DNA from: Myxococcota bacterium
Lineage (GTDB): Bacteria; Myxococcota_A; UBA9160; PR03
Length of the DNA stretch: 34,643 nt
NCBI GenBank assembly: GCA_030066475.1
Contig: JASJBO010000098.1
Coordinates: forward strand, 1-34,643
Direction: 5' to 3'
Within the stretch, counting starts at the first letter, position 1, and each line of letters opens with the position of its first letter. Shown here one piece after another: positions 24,424 to 32,185 of this stretch. A program made the position numbers and the translations under genes. The notes beneath the pieces were generated by a model. The model had not been told where the DNA came from. It searched no databases and worked only from the letters and a program-made list of their open reading frames with translations.

Positions 24424-26004
24424 ATGCTGTTCGCCATCGCTTCGTTCCGGAACTCCGTCTCGGCCGCGCTCACCCTCGCCGTCCTGTGCGCCACCTGGCT
24501 GGTCGGCGCCCGCCCGGCCCAGGCGGGCCCGCCCGAGATCTCGGTGACGGAGATCTCGATCCTCAAGAGCGAGATCCGGATCAACGACTCGACGAGTCTG
24601 CCCGGCGGCTTCTACTTCGCCGCGTGTATCCGCGCGACCGGCGTGAACGCCGCGGACCCGGGCCTGCTCGTCCGGCCCGATTCTACGGAGGACGCGCTCA
24701 TCGAGGCGTCGTCGGGGCTGTACTGCAGGAACCAACGCTTCGGCTCCCAGGCGTCGCTCGACATGGACTACCCGAGCACCGGAGGCACCTACACCTTCCA
24801 GCTGAACACCGCCTCCGGCTCGCCGCCGGTCCTCGAGTACACGGGCGACTACGACGTCGCCCACCCCGACAACCCGACCATCGTCGAGCCGGTCAGCGGC
24901 GAGAACGTCATCAGCGACCGCGACCTGCTGGTGAGCTGGTCGAACCTCGATCTGTGCACGGTCTGCGACGGCGTCACGCTCGCGGCGAGCGACCCGACCG
25001 GAGAGGTCTACCGCAGCCTGGCGCTTCCGCCCGGCTCGGGGAGCAGCACGGTGCCCGGCTCGGCGCTGGAGACGAGCACGGCCTACGCGATCCAGGTCGC
25101 GACCTTCGACGGACCCGCCGTCCCCGGCATGGACATGCAGCAGGGCAGCACCTTCACGGTCGACGCCCGCTACCGGAACATCAGCACGACGACGAACGTC
25201 GTGGGGGTCGACCGCACCATCGACCTCCAGGTCGTCGAGCTGCTGAAGGGTGTCGACCGCGATGACGGCATCGTCGCAGCGACGGGCGCCTACTTCGTCG
25301 AGGCCTGCGTCGAGGCCGACGGGATCTCGACCGCCGTGCGCAACCCCGTCCTGCTGCGTCCCGCCCCGCTCGGGAGCATCGAGCTGCAGCCCGAGTCCGC
25401 TAGCTCCTTCTGCGTCGACATGAGCTACGACGACCGCGCGGCGCTCGACCAGGAGTTCCCGAGCGACGGCGGCACCTACCGCTTCGAGATCGACCAGGCG
25501 GACGGCGCCACCGTGAAGCTCCCGGTCGTCTGGGACGACGCTCCGCCCGGGGGCTCGATCGCCTACACCGCCCCCGACGACGGGGCGAACGTCCCGGCCA
25601 ACGAGGACCTGATGGTGACCTGGGACCTCGATCTCGGCGCGCCGGAGTGCAGCGTCCCCGGCGACTGCGGCGACTTCATCGGCTTCTTCCTCGTCGACGA
25701 CGGGCTCGACGAGGACGTCGTGGTGGAGCCCGCGTTGCCGATCACCACCACGGGCCAGACCGTGGACGGAGCCGACCTCGACGCGGGCGCCTACTCGATC
25801 GAGACCGAGACCTACGTCGGCGTGTTCGCCGAGTCGGCGACCGACGGGACGAGCGACGACTACCTGTTCAGCCGCGCCAACGAGGACATCAACCTGATCA
25901 ACATCACGGTCCCCGAGCCCGGCGCGGCGCTGCTCGGGGTCGCGGCGTTCGCCACACTCGGCATCCTCGGGCAGCGGCGCCGTCAGCCCAGGCAGAAGGC
26001 GTAG
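24424..26004 (+). CDS. Two-repeat PEP-CTERM surface protein
   Basis: This is a 526-residue exported protein. A Sec signal peptide ends near ARPAQA-G (residue 34). Two homologous halves follow, about residues 40-250 and 250-480: each has a GxYFxxAC motif (near 61 and 268), a DMxYxxxxxLDxxxP-like block, and a Y-x-x-P-x-x-G-x-N-V strand. The halves look like beta-sandwich domains with paired cysteines, but I recognise no named family. The C-terminus is a classic PEP-CTERM tail: VPEPGAALLGV, a hydrophobic helix and RRRQPRQK. The body should be exported and handled by an exosortase encoded elsewhere. A GGAGAG lies about 10 bases before the ATG. The 179 bases upstream hold no gene; TAGCAT (24380-24385) is a weak -10 candidate. 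The last 22 bases overlap the convergent DUF4336 gene. Confidence 0.85.
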   Translation: MLFAIASFRNSVSAALTLAVLCATWLVGARPAQAGPPEISVTEISILKSEIRINDSTSLPGGFYFAACIRATGVNAADPGLLVRPDSTEDALIEASSGLYCRNQRFGSQASLDMDYPSTGGTYTFQLNTASGSPPVLEYTGDYDVAHPDNPTIVEPVSGENVISDRDLLVSWSNLDLCTVCDGVTLAASDPTGEVYRSLALPPGSGSSTVPGSALETSTAYAIQVATFDGPAVPGMDMQQGSTFTVDARYRNISTTTNVVGVDRTIDLQVVELLKGVDRDDGIVAATGAYFVEACVEADGISTAVRNPVLLRPAPLGSIELQPESASSFCVDMSYDDRAALDQEFPSDGGTYRFEIDQADGATVKLPVVWDDAPPGGSIAYTAPDDGANVPANEDLMVTWDLDLGAPECSVPGDCGDFIGFFLVDDGLDEDVVVEPALPITTTGQTVDGADLDAGAYSIETETYVGVFAESATDGTSDDYLFSRANEDINLINITVPEPGAALLGVAAFATLGILGQRRRQPRQKA

Positions 26005-26705
26005 GCGCGGCGGAAGGCGTCCCTGCCGCCCGACCCGATCAGGTCGCCGTGGCTCAGGACGACCCGGTCGAAGTCCCAGTCGAGGACGCGCTCGACGAAG
26101 CCGCGGGCCGCGGTCTTGTCGCGGAACGAGAGCTTCATGTCGATCGGGGGCCCCGGCCGCTCGTAGATGCCGGCCAGGCGTCCGCCGATGCGCAGCCAGC
26201 GCGGATCGTGGCGGTGACACGACTCGAGCAGGTCGCACAGGATCAGCGTGCGCGCCGGCCGGTGCAGGAACACCACCTCGTCCATCACCCGGCTGCCGCG
26301 ACACACCGCCTGCTCGAGCGTGTCGCCCCAGGTGCCGGGGGGCGCTGAGTCGCCGAGCACGCCCTCGAAGGGGAGGTCGGGGCGCTTGGTCTCGAGCTTG
26401 GGCGATACGAACAGCCGCGCGTCGGGATGGGCTGCCAGGAACGGCGCGGCGAACAGGTGGTGGATGAAGTTGGGGGCGACCACGAAGGCCGGCGTGCCCA
26501 GGGCGTCGAGGTCGGTTCGCAGCGTGCTCCCGGGGGCGTCGAGCCGGATCGGCGAGTGCACGAGCAGCCGTCCGTCGCCGAGGCGGCACACCGTCATGCG
26601 GCAGCCCATCGGCACGCCGTAGAAGCGCAGCGGCGCGCGGGCGGTCCAGACCTGCCCCTCGACGAAGGGCTCGAGCTTCGGGACCAGGCCGTCCGGGGTG
26701 TACAC
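25983..26705 (-). CDS. DUF4336 (metallo-beta-lactamase-like) protein
   Basis: This is a 240-residue cytoplasmic protein. LLVHSPIRLD, AFVVAPNFIHHLF (double histidine) and DRVVLSHGDLI match DUF4336, a group distantly related to metallo-beta-lactamase-fold hydrolases. The HxHxDH zinc motif of true MBL enzymes is not present; the P-N-x-x-H-H block takes its place. FFDR-like and Trp-rich blocks common in this group are partly seen (LDWDFDRV). Function is unknown. The GTG at 26705 is the only good start before MYTPDGLVPKLE; no ribosome site is obvious. It is divergent from the nucleotide translocase gene (100 bases) and convergent with the PEP-CTERM gene, overlapping it by 22 bases. Confidence 0.85.
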   Translation of the reverse strand: MYTPDGLVPKLEPFVEGQVWTARAPLRFYGVPMGCRMTVCRLGDGRLLVHSPIRLDAPGSTLRTDLDALGTPAFVVAPNFIHHLFAAPFLAAHPDARLFVSPKLETKRPDLPFEGVLGDSAPPGTWGDTLEQAVCRGSRVMDEVVFLHRPARTLILCDLLESCHRHDPRWLRIGGRLAGIYERPGPPIDMKLSFRDKTAARGFVERVLDWDFDRVVLSHGDLIGSGGRDAFRRAYAFCLG

Positions 26706-26805
26706 GCTGGCGAGTGTGGCACAGTCGTGCTCCGAGGCCGCGCCGCCGCCTGAGCGCTCGGCGCGCTGCTAAGCTCGCTCCGCTTCGCGATCTCGGGGGG
26801 GTGGC

Positions 26806-28212
26806 TTGTCGGAACGGCCGGGCACGGAGTTCGCCGGGACGGGGCTCTCGCCCCTCGAGCGCGCCCTGCAGGTGTTCACCGAGGTCCGCGCGGGCGAGGG
26901 CCGCACGGCGCTCCTGATGCTCGCGAACGTGCTCCTGATCCTGTGCACCTACTACCTGGTGAAGCCCGTCCGGGAGGGCTGGCTGGCGGTGTCGGGTGTC
27001 GAGGGGCTCACCAAGATGGAGCTCAAGGCCTACTCGAGCTTCGCCCAGGGGCTGCTGCTGATCGCGGTGACGGCGCTCTACGCGCGTCGCGTCACGCGTC
27101 TGCCTCCGGTGACCCTGATCACCAACATGACCGTGTTCTGCCTGGCCAACCTGCTGCTGTTCTGGGCGCTCCAGCCGGGTGTCTTCTTCGGGCTCGTGCC
27201 GGTCGTCGGCATCGTCTTCTACCTGTGGGTGGGGATCTTCGGCCTGTTCGCCATCGCGCAGTTCTGGTCCTTCGCCGCCGACATCTACGACGACGAGCAG
27301 GGCCGGCGCCTGATTCCGCTGATCGCGATCGGCGCGACGTCGGGCGCCGTGGTCGGTTCGTGGATCGCGGAGACGCTGGTCAAGAGCGGGCTCGTGTCCG
27401 CCGAGCATCTTCTGCTCGTCTCGCTCGTTCCCCTGTCGGCCACGATCTGGCTGACCCGCGCGGCCGGTCGCAGCACCGACCACCGCGCACCCGGGTCGCG
27501 GAGCTCCGATCCGGAGCGCGAGGCGGGACGCGGCGCGCTGGGTCTCGTGCTCGGCAGCCGCTTCCTGCTGGCCGTCGCCGTTCTGACCCTGCTCTTCAAC
27601 TGGGTGGGTACGAACGGCGAGAACGTGCTCTTCCAGGTCGTCCAGGACGTGCTGGAGGACGACGCCCAGGAGGCCGGCCTCGCGGCCGGCAACGAGACGC
27701 TGCGCTTCATCCGCGACGGAACCGCGGCCTTCTACGGGGGGTTCTTCTTCTGGGTCAACCTGGTCGCGCTGGTGGCGCAGTCGTTCCTGGCGTCGCGCCT
27801 GCTCCGGTACGGTGGCTTCGGCGCGGTGTTCCTCCTCCTCCCGGTGATTGCGCTCGCGAGCTACGCCGTCATGTTCCTGGTGCCCGTGCTCGTCGTGATC
27901 AAGGTGATGAAGGTGGCCGAGAACGCGACGGACTACTCGATCAACAACACCTCCCGGCAAGTCCTGTGGCTTCCCATCGGGAGCGACGTGATCTACCGGG
28001 CCAAGCCCGCGATCGACTCCCTGTTCGTGCGGCTGGGCGACGGGCTGGCCGCGCTCACCGTGCTGCTCGGGACGCGCCTGATCCTGCTGCCGCTCGAGGG
28101 CTACCTGGCATTCAACGTGTCGCTGGTGCTCGTGTGGCTCGTGCTCGGCGTCTGGATCGTGCGTCGCCACGCGCGGATCTGTCGCGAGAGGGGGGTCGAT
28201 GTCGCGGGCTGA
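26806..28212 (+). CDS. NTP/NDP translocase-like (Npt/Tlc, MFS) membrane protein
   Basis: This is a 468-residue integral membrane protein with about 11-12 hydrophobic helices. Landmarks of the ATP/ADP translocase (Npt1/Npt2) group are YYLVKPVREGWL in the first helix, AQFWSFAADIYDDEQGRRLIPLIAIGA in the middle and VAENATDYSINNTSRQVLWLP late in the protein. Members in obligate intracellular bacteria exchange host ATP for ADP; homologues in free-living bacteria are common and mostly uncharacterised, so direction and substrate are unknown. The TTG at 26806 follows a G-rich stretch (GGGGGGGTGG) that can serve as a ribosome site; no earlier in-frame start gives a better N-terminus. Its last 14 bases overlap the serine hydrolase gene, implying translational coupling. 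Confidence 0.87.
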   Translation: MSERPGTEFAGTGLSPLERALQVFTEVRAGEGRTALLMLANVLLILCTYYLVKPVREGWLAVSGVEGLTKMELKAYSSFAQGLLLIAVTALYARRVTRLPPVTLITNMTVFCLANLLLFWALQPGVFFGLVPVVGIVFYLWVGIFGLFAIAQFWSFAADIYDDEQGRRLIPLIAIGATSGAVVGSWIAETLVKSGLVSAEHLLLVSLVPLSATIWLTRAAGRSTDHRAPGSRSSDPEREAGRGALGLVLGSRFLLAVAVLTLLFNWVGTNGENVLFQVVQDVLEDDAQEAGLAAGNETLRFIRDGTAAFYGGFFFWVNLVALVAQSFLASRLLRYGGFGAVFLLLPVIALASYAVMFLVPVLVVIKVMKVAENATDYSINNTSRQVLWLPIGSDVIYRAKPAIDSLFVRLGDGLAALTVLLGTRLILLPLEGYLAFNVSLVLVWLVLGVWIVRRHARICRERGVDVAG

Positions 28213-29161
28213 GAGGGCTCGGGGGGCGATGTGGCTCGGAGCCCTGCTGCTGGTGCCGCTCACTGCCGTGGGCGATCCGAAGGACGCGAGCACGGCGCCG
28301 CTGTGGAAGTGGTCCGATCCCGAGCTCCAGGCCGGTCTCGACCGGGAGGTCGCGGAGCTCGGCCTGATGCCGGCCGTCCGCGACGCGCGCCTGGGGATCG
28401 CGCTCGTCGATCTCACGGAAGACGATCGCTGGACGGTGGCGATGCTCAACGCCGACCAGATGTTCTACGCGGCCAGCCTTCCCAAGATCGCCGTCATGCT
28501 CGCCGTCTTCGAGAAGGCCGAGGCCGGCGAGCTCGTGATCGACGACCGGGTGCGCGGCCAGCTCGAGCGCATGATCCGGCACTCCTCCAATCCGGACACC
28601 ACGGCCCTGATCCACCGCGTCGGCAAGCCGGCCATCGCCGAGATCCTGGAGTCGCCGCGCTATCGGCTCTACGAGCGCGAGGGCCGGGGCGGGCTGTGGG
28701 TCGGCAAGGACTACGCCGCAGAGGGCCTCTGGCAGCGCGACCCGCTCGCCAACTTCTCCCACGCGGCCACCCCGCTCCAGGTGGCCCGCTTCTACACGCT
28801 GCTCCATGCTGGTTACCTGGTGAGCGCCTCGGCCAGTCGCGAGATGAAGGCGCTGCTCGGCGAGACGGCGATCCCCCACAAGTTCGTGAAGGGCCTGAAG
28901 CGGACGAACCCGGACGCCGTCATCTACCGGAAGTCGGGGACCTGGCGCGAGCACCACTCCGACGGCGCGTTGATCGAGGCCGGGGACGTGTCCTACGTCG
29001 CAGTCGGCCTCGCCAGCGATCCGCGCGGCGCCCAGTGGCTCGAGCAGCTGATCGGGAGGCTCGACGCGCTGGTCCACGAGCGCTTCAGGGCGCGCGCCCA
29101 GAAGCCCCGCCGCTGGTGGCGCCCTCGCTGGCCGCGCTTCCTTCCCTGGTCGAAGCAGTAG
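28199..29161 (+). CDS. Class A beta-lactamase-like serine hydrolase with Trp/Arg-rich tail
   Basis: This is a 320-residue exported protein with a signal peptide or membrane anchor (hydrophobic about residues 10-24). The serine beta-lactamase/penicillin-recognising motifs are present: SLPK (S93, K96), SSN (129-131, replacing SDN) and KSG (245-247) before TWREHHSDGALI. There is no Glu166-like omega loop that I can identify, so it may be a peptidoglycan-directed or other serine hydrolase and not an antibiotic-degrading lactamase. The last 25 residues are extremely rich in Trp, Arg and Pro (RRWWRPRWPRFLPW). The ATG lies inside the 3' end of the translocase gene, with GAGAGGGG upstream. Its 3' end overlaps the convergent dikinase gene by 77 bases. 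Confidence 0.86.
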   Translation: MSRAERARGAMWLGALLLVPLTAVGDPKDASTAPLWKWSDPELQAGLDREVAELGLMPAVRDARLGIALVDLTEDDRWTVAMLNADQMFYAASLPKIAVMLAVFEKAEAGELVIDDRVRGQLERMIRHSSNPDTTALIHRVGKPAIAEILESPRYRLYEREGRGGLWVGKDYAAEGLWQRDPLANFSHAATPLQVARFYTLLHAGYLVSASASREMKALLGETAIPHKFVKGLKRTNPDAVIYRKSGTWREHHSDGALIEAGDVSYVAVGLASDPRGAQWLEQLIGRLDALVHERFRARAQKPRRWWRPRWPRFLPWSKQ

Positions 29162-32063
29162 GCGGGGGCACCGCATCGAGCGCGACCTCCAGGTCGCCGC
29201 GCTGCTCGAACACGCGGTCGAGCTCGCGCAGGTGCGTGTCCTGGCGGGCGCTGCGGCTCTCGACGAGCGGGCGCAGCTGGAGCAGCACCAGCCGCTCGCC
29301 CTCGCCGAACCCGAACTCGACGTCGGCCGCGAGCGCCTCCCCGCCCTCGGGGTGGAGCGACGGGAAGTCCGAGACCCGGCGCGCCAGGGACACCAGCTGC
29401 GCGATCTCTCCGGGCTGCAGGACCGCGTCGGCGCCGCTGGCGGGCTCGTGTCCCATGTCTCCCGCCGCGAGCAGCACGGTGCGCTGCGGCGCCGTGGCCT
29501 GGGCCAGCAGGCGCACCTCGCCGGCCCCGAGCGGGATCTTCAGCGACTCCGCCGCCTGTCCGTCCACCGCGCCGCCGACGCCTTCGTTCACCGCGACCGT
29601 GAGCCAGTCGTGGCTGCCGGTCTCGACGTCCACCGTGGCCATCACCCCCGACTTGAGCGAGGGATAGGCCAGCTGGATCACCACCGCGGGCATCACGTAC
29701 TCGGGATCCACCATGTTCGCCTGGCGCCAGCCGTAGGCGCGCTCGGTGAACGGCGACGCCCAGACGGCCTGGATCGAGTCGATCACGTTCTCGACACCGA
29801 CCACGTTGAACACGGTCAGGTTGAGGCCCGCGCCGGTGAAGCCCGGGAGGTCCTCGACGTTGGTGTCGCTGCGCACGAAGACGCCCCAGGTCCCGTCGGG
29901 TCCGAAGCGCTCGACCAGGAGCGCCCTCAGCTGCTGCCGGAACTCCGGCCCGGGATCGGACGCGGCGATCCAGTCGCGCAGGCGCGCGAGGAAGCTCGAC
30001 ACCCGCTGCGCCTGCTCGGGCCCCTCCGGCATGGCGCCGATCTCGTCGTAGCTGGCCACCATCCACTCCCAGACCGACGGCCCGCCCGCCTCGAGCGGCT
30101 GGTCGAGCAGGCGGCGGAACACTCCGAACGGGATCACCACGCCGTCGGGCACCGCGTCGCCGAAGTGGTGGCGCAGCTCGCCGAGGTTCGCGCCCTTCGG
30201 CCCTGAGGTGCGGCCCGAGTCCGCGGCGCGCAGCCGGTCGAGGCCGAGGATCTCCACGCCGTCGAGGTCGAGCTTCTCCAGGTCGGGGCGGATCACGAGC
30301 GTCCCGGCTGCCTTCTGGCGTCCGAAGACCGCCGCCCAGCGCGGCCCGTCGGCGCCGAGCTGTACGACGCCGCCGGGACTGGCCGCCAGCACCACCCGCT
30401 CGCCCATGCGCTGCTCCAGCTCGGGCAGGTGCCGGGTGCGCACTACCACGTTGGGAATGCCCAGGTTGCGCGCCAGCAGCTGCACGTGGGAGAGCGAGCT
30501 GCCCTCGCCGCGCGTCAGGATGCCGGCCACCCGGCCCAGCTCGGAGGTCGTCTCGGGCAGGAGGTAGATGCCGTCGAGGTCGGTCTTCACCTCGCTGCCC
30601 TGGCTCTCGCGCAGCACGCCGCGCGCGAGCCCGGGGTTGAGCGCACGGAGGCCAACCCCGACGCGCTGGCCGAACAGCTCGTGCTGGATGCCGGCCAGGG
30701 CGTTCGCGTCGGCGATCAGGTCGTCGGTCACCGCGTCGTGGAAGAGCAGCGGGCTGCCGCGCACCCGATCCTGCGGGAAGAGATGGGCCTCGGGCTCGAT
30801 TCGCGCCCAGTGCTCGACGGTGGGTCCGAAGTGGAAGGCGATCCAGCGCGAGGACCACTCCGAGGTGCGCGCGAGGTAGCGCAGCTCGGACCGGTAGCGC
30901 TTCAGGCCCACCCGCCCGGCGCTGCGGAGGCTCGCGACGCTCTCGTCCACCGCGTCGATCTGTCTCCGCGACAGGAAGCCGGCTCCGTAGAGCGCGCGCG
31001 CGGAGGTCCCGATCAGGGCGAGCTGCTCGCTGCGGCTCAGCGCCGCCGCCTGGCCGCGCAGCTCGTTGCCCGCCGCGTAGACCTGCGCCTCCGCGGCGAG
31101 GCTGAGCTGGAGCAGCGCCAGCGCCAGCTCCGCATCGGCGACCTCGGCCAGACCGTCACGCAGGGCCACCAGCAGGGTGGCGCCGCTCGCGAGGGCCTCG
31201 CGCGGAGCCGGCGCCGCGGCGAGCGCGCCCCCACTGGCGCGCAGCGACGTGGCCAGCTCCGAGTCGCCGAGCCGGCGCGCGAGCTTCTCGAGATCCTCCG
31301 CTCTCCAGCTGCCCGCGTAGAGGAGATCGATCGCGGCGGCGAGCTGCTCGTACTCGGCGAGCGGCGGACGCCCCGGCCTGGCGGCGTGCTCGCGCACCCG
31401 CTGCGCGTCGCCCGCGTCGGGCTGTCCGTGGATCTTGGCGCGGAGCGCGCGGAAGCTCGGGTCCTTCTCCTCCACCACGATCGCCAGCGCCCGCACCTCG
31501 GTGGCCGTGGCGGCGTCGGCCTCGAGCGGCAGCAGGCGCACCACCTCGCGCAGCAGGAAGAAGCGCGCCGGCGTGCGCCAGGCAGGGTCGCCTAGCAGCG
31601 CCCGCACCAGGCGCCGCGCGCCCGCCTCTTCGTCCTCGGCCTGGATCGCGCCCCGGTACGAGCGCGCGCCGCGGAAGATCCAGCCGTCGTCCCACGAGAT
31701 CAGGAAGCGCTCGAGCAGGATCTGCTTCAGCAGGTCGAGCCGCGCCTCGGGTCCGACGAAATCGGCGGGATCGAGCTGGACCAGGAGGTTGGCGACCTGC
31801 CAGCCCGAGTCGCGCAGGGCCAGGGCCTTTGCGCTCCACTGTCCGTGCTGGACCCCGCCACCGCGCTCGCGGCACGCAAAGGCCTTCGGCGGCAGCACCG
31901 AGCCATCGGCACAGTACCAGCGGATCCGCTCGAAGGGACCCTTGGACGAGCGTTTCATCGCCTCGATGGCGGTGCGCGCGGCCTCCGCATCGAGCGTCGA
32001 GGCGGCGGCGCCGCTCCCCGCGAGTGCCAGGGCGAGGAGGAGGAGGAGGGGGCGCAGGTTCAC
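29085..32063 (-). CDS. Exported glucan, water dikinase-like protein
   Basis: This is a 992-residue protein with a strong Sec signal peptide (MNLRPLLLLLALALAGSG, cleavage near residue 21). Residues about 25-430 are helical and of unknown fold, with C51 and C64 able to form a disulfide. A phosphohistidine swivel domain follows (about 480-560): LSHVQLLARNLGIPNVV with the candidate phospho-His H526. The C-terminal third (about 615-935) is an ATP-grasp, PPDK-type nucleotide domain: GPKGANLGEL (K623), PDGVVIPFGVF, FVRSDTNVEDLPGFTGAG (R731) and VWASPFTERAY. The order His domain then ATP-binding domain, and SHV-x3-ARN, fit plant glucan, water dikinases; PEP synthase has the opposite order. Such enzymes move phosphates from ATP to a polysaccharide; the substrate here is unknown. 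An exported dikinase is unexpected because ATP is scarce outside the cytoplasm. The GTG start has GGAG 8 bases upstream. Confidence 0.87.
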   Translation of the reverse strand: MNLRPLLLLLALALAGSGAAASTLDAEAARTAIEAMKRSSKGPFERIRWYCADGSVLPPKAFACRERGGGVQHGQWSAKALALRDSGWQVANLLVQLDPADFVGPEARLDLLKQILLERFLISWDDGWIFRGARSYRGAIQAEDEEAGARRLVRALLGDPAWRTPARFFLLREVVRLLPLEADAATATEVRALAIVVEEKDPSFRALRAKIHGQPDAGDAQRVREHAARPGRPPLAEYEQLAAAIDLLYAGSWRAEDLEKLARRLGDSELATSLRASGGALAAAPAPREALASGATLLVALRDGLAEVADAELALALLQLSLAAEAQVYAAGNELRGQAAALSRSEQLALIGTSARALYGAGFLSRRQIDAVDESVASLRSAGRVGLKRYRSELRYLARTSEWSSRWIAFHFGPTVEHWARIEPEAHLFPQDRVRGSPLLFHDAVTDDLIADANALAGIQHELFGQRVGVGLRALNPGLARGVLRESQGSEVKTDLDGIYLLPETTSELGRVAGILTRGEGSSLSHVQLLARNLGIPNVVVRTRHLPELEQRMGERVVLAASPGGVVQLGADGPRWAAVFGRQKAAGTLVIRPDLEKLDLDGVEILGLDRLRAADSGRTSGPKGANLGELRHHFGDAVPDGVVIPFGVFRRLLDQPLEAGGPSVWEWMVASYDEIGAMPEGPEQAQRVSSFLARLRDWIAASDPGPEFRQQLRALLVERFGPDGTWGVFVRSDTNVEDLPGFTGAGLNLTVFNVVGVENVIDSIQAVWASPFTERAYGWRQANMVDPEYVMPAVVIQLAYPSLKSGVMATVDVETGSHDWLTVAVNEGVGGAVDGQAAESLKIPLGAGEVRLLAQATAPQRTVLLAAGDMGHEPASGADAVLQPGEIAQLVSLARRVSDFPSLHPEGGEALAADVEFGFGEGERLVLLQLRPLVESRSARQDTHLRELDRVFEQRGDLEVALDAVPPPTASTREGSAASEGATSGGASGRAP

Positions 32064-32185
32064 GGGCGGGGCTCCGGGTTCCGACGTGCGGCGCGCCGGG
32101 ACGTCCTCCCCCAGCTGCTCCCCGGATATTACAGCGTCCGGCGCGCGGGCCCGCTAATCCGCGCGCCGGGAGTCGCCCGTTGGCG

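Noticed and set aside
24241..28449. A 1402-codon open frame on the minus strand across several genes
   Set aside because: It runs antisense to the PEP-CTERM and translocase genes and through the DUF4336 locus in another frame, with no recognisable domain.
28199..29161. Calling the serine hydrolase an antibiotic-resistance beta-lactamase
   Set aside because: SxxK, SSN and KSG motifs are shared with penicillin-recognising hydrolases of other roles, and no Glu166-like omega loop is seen.
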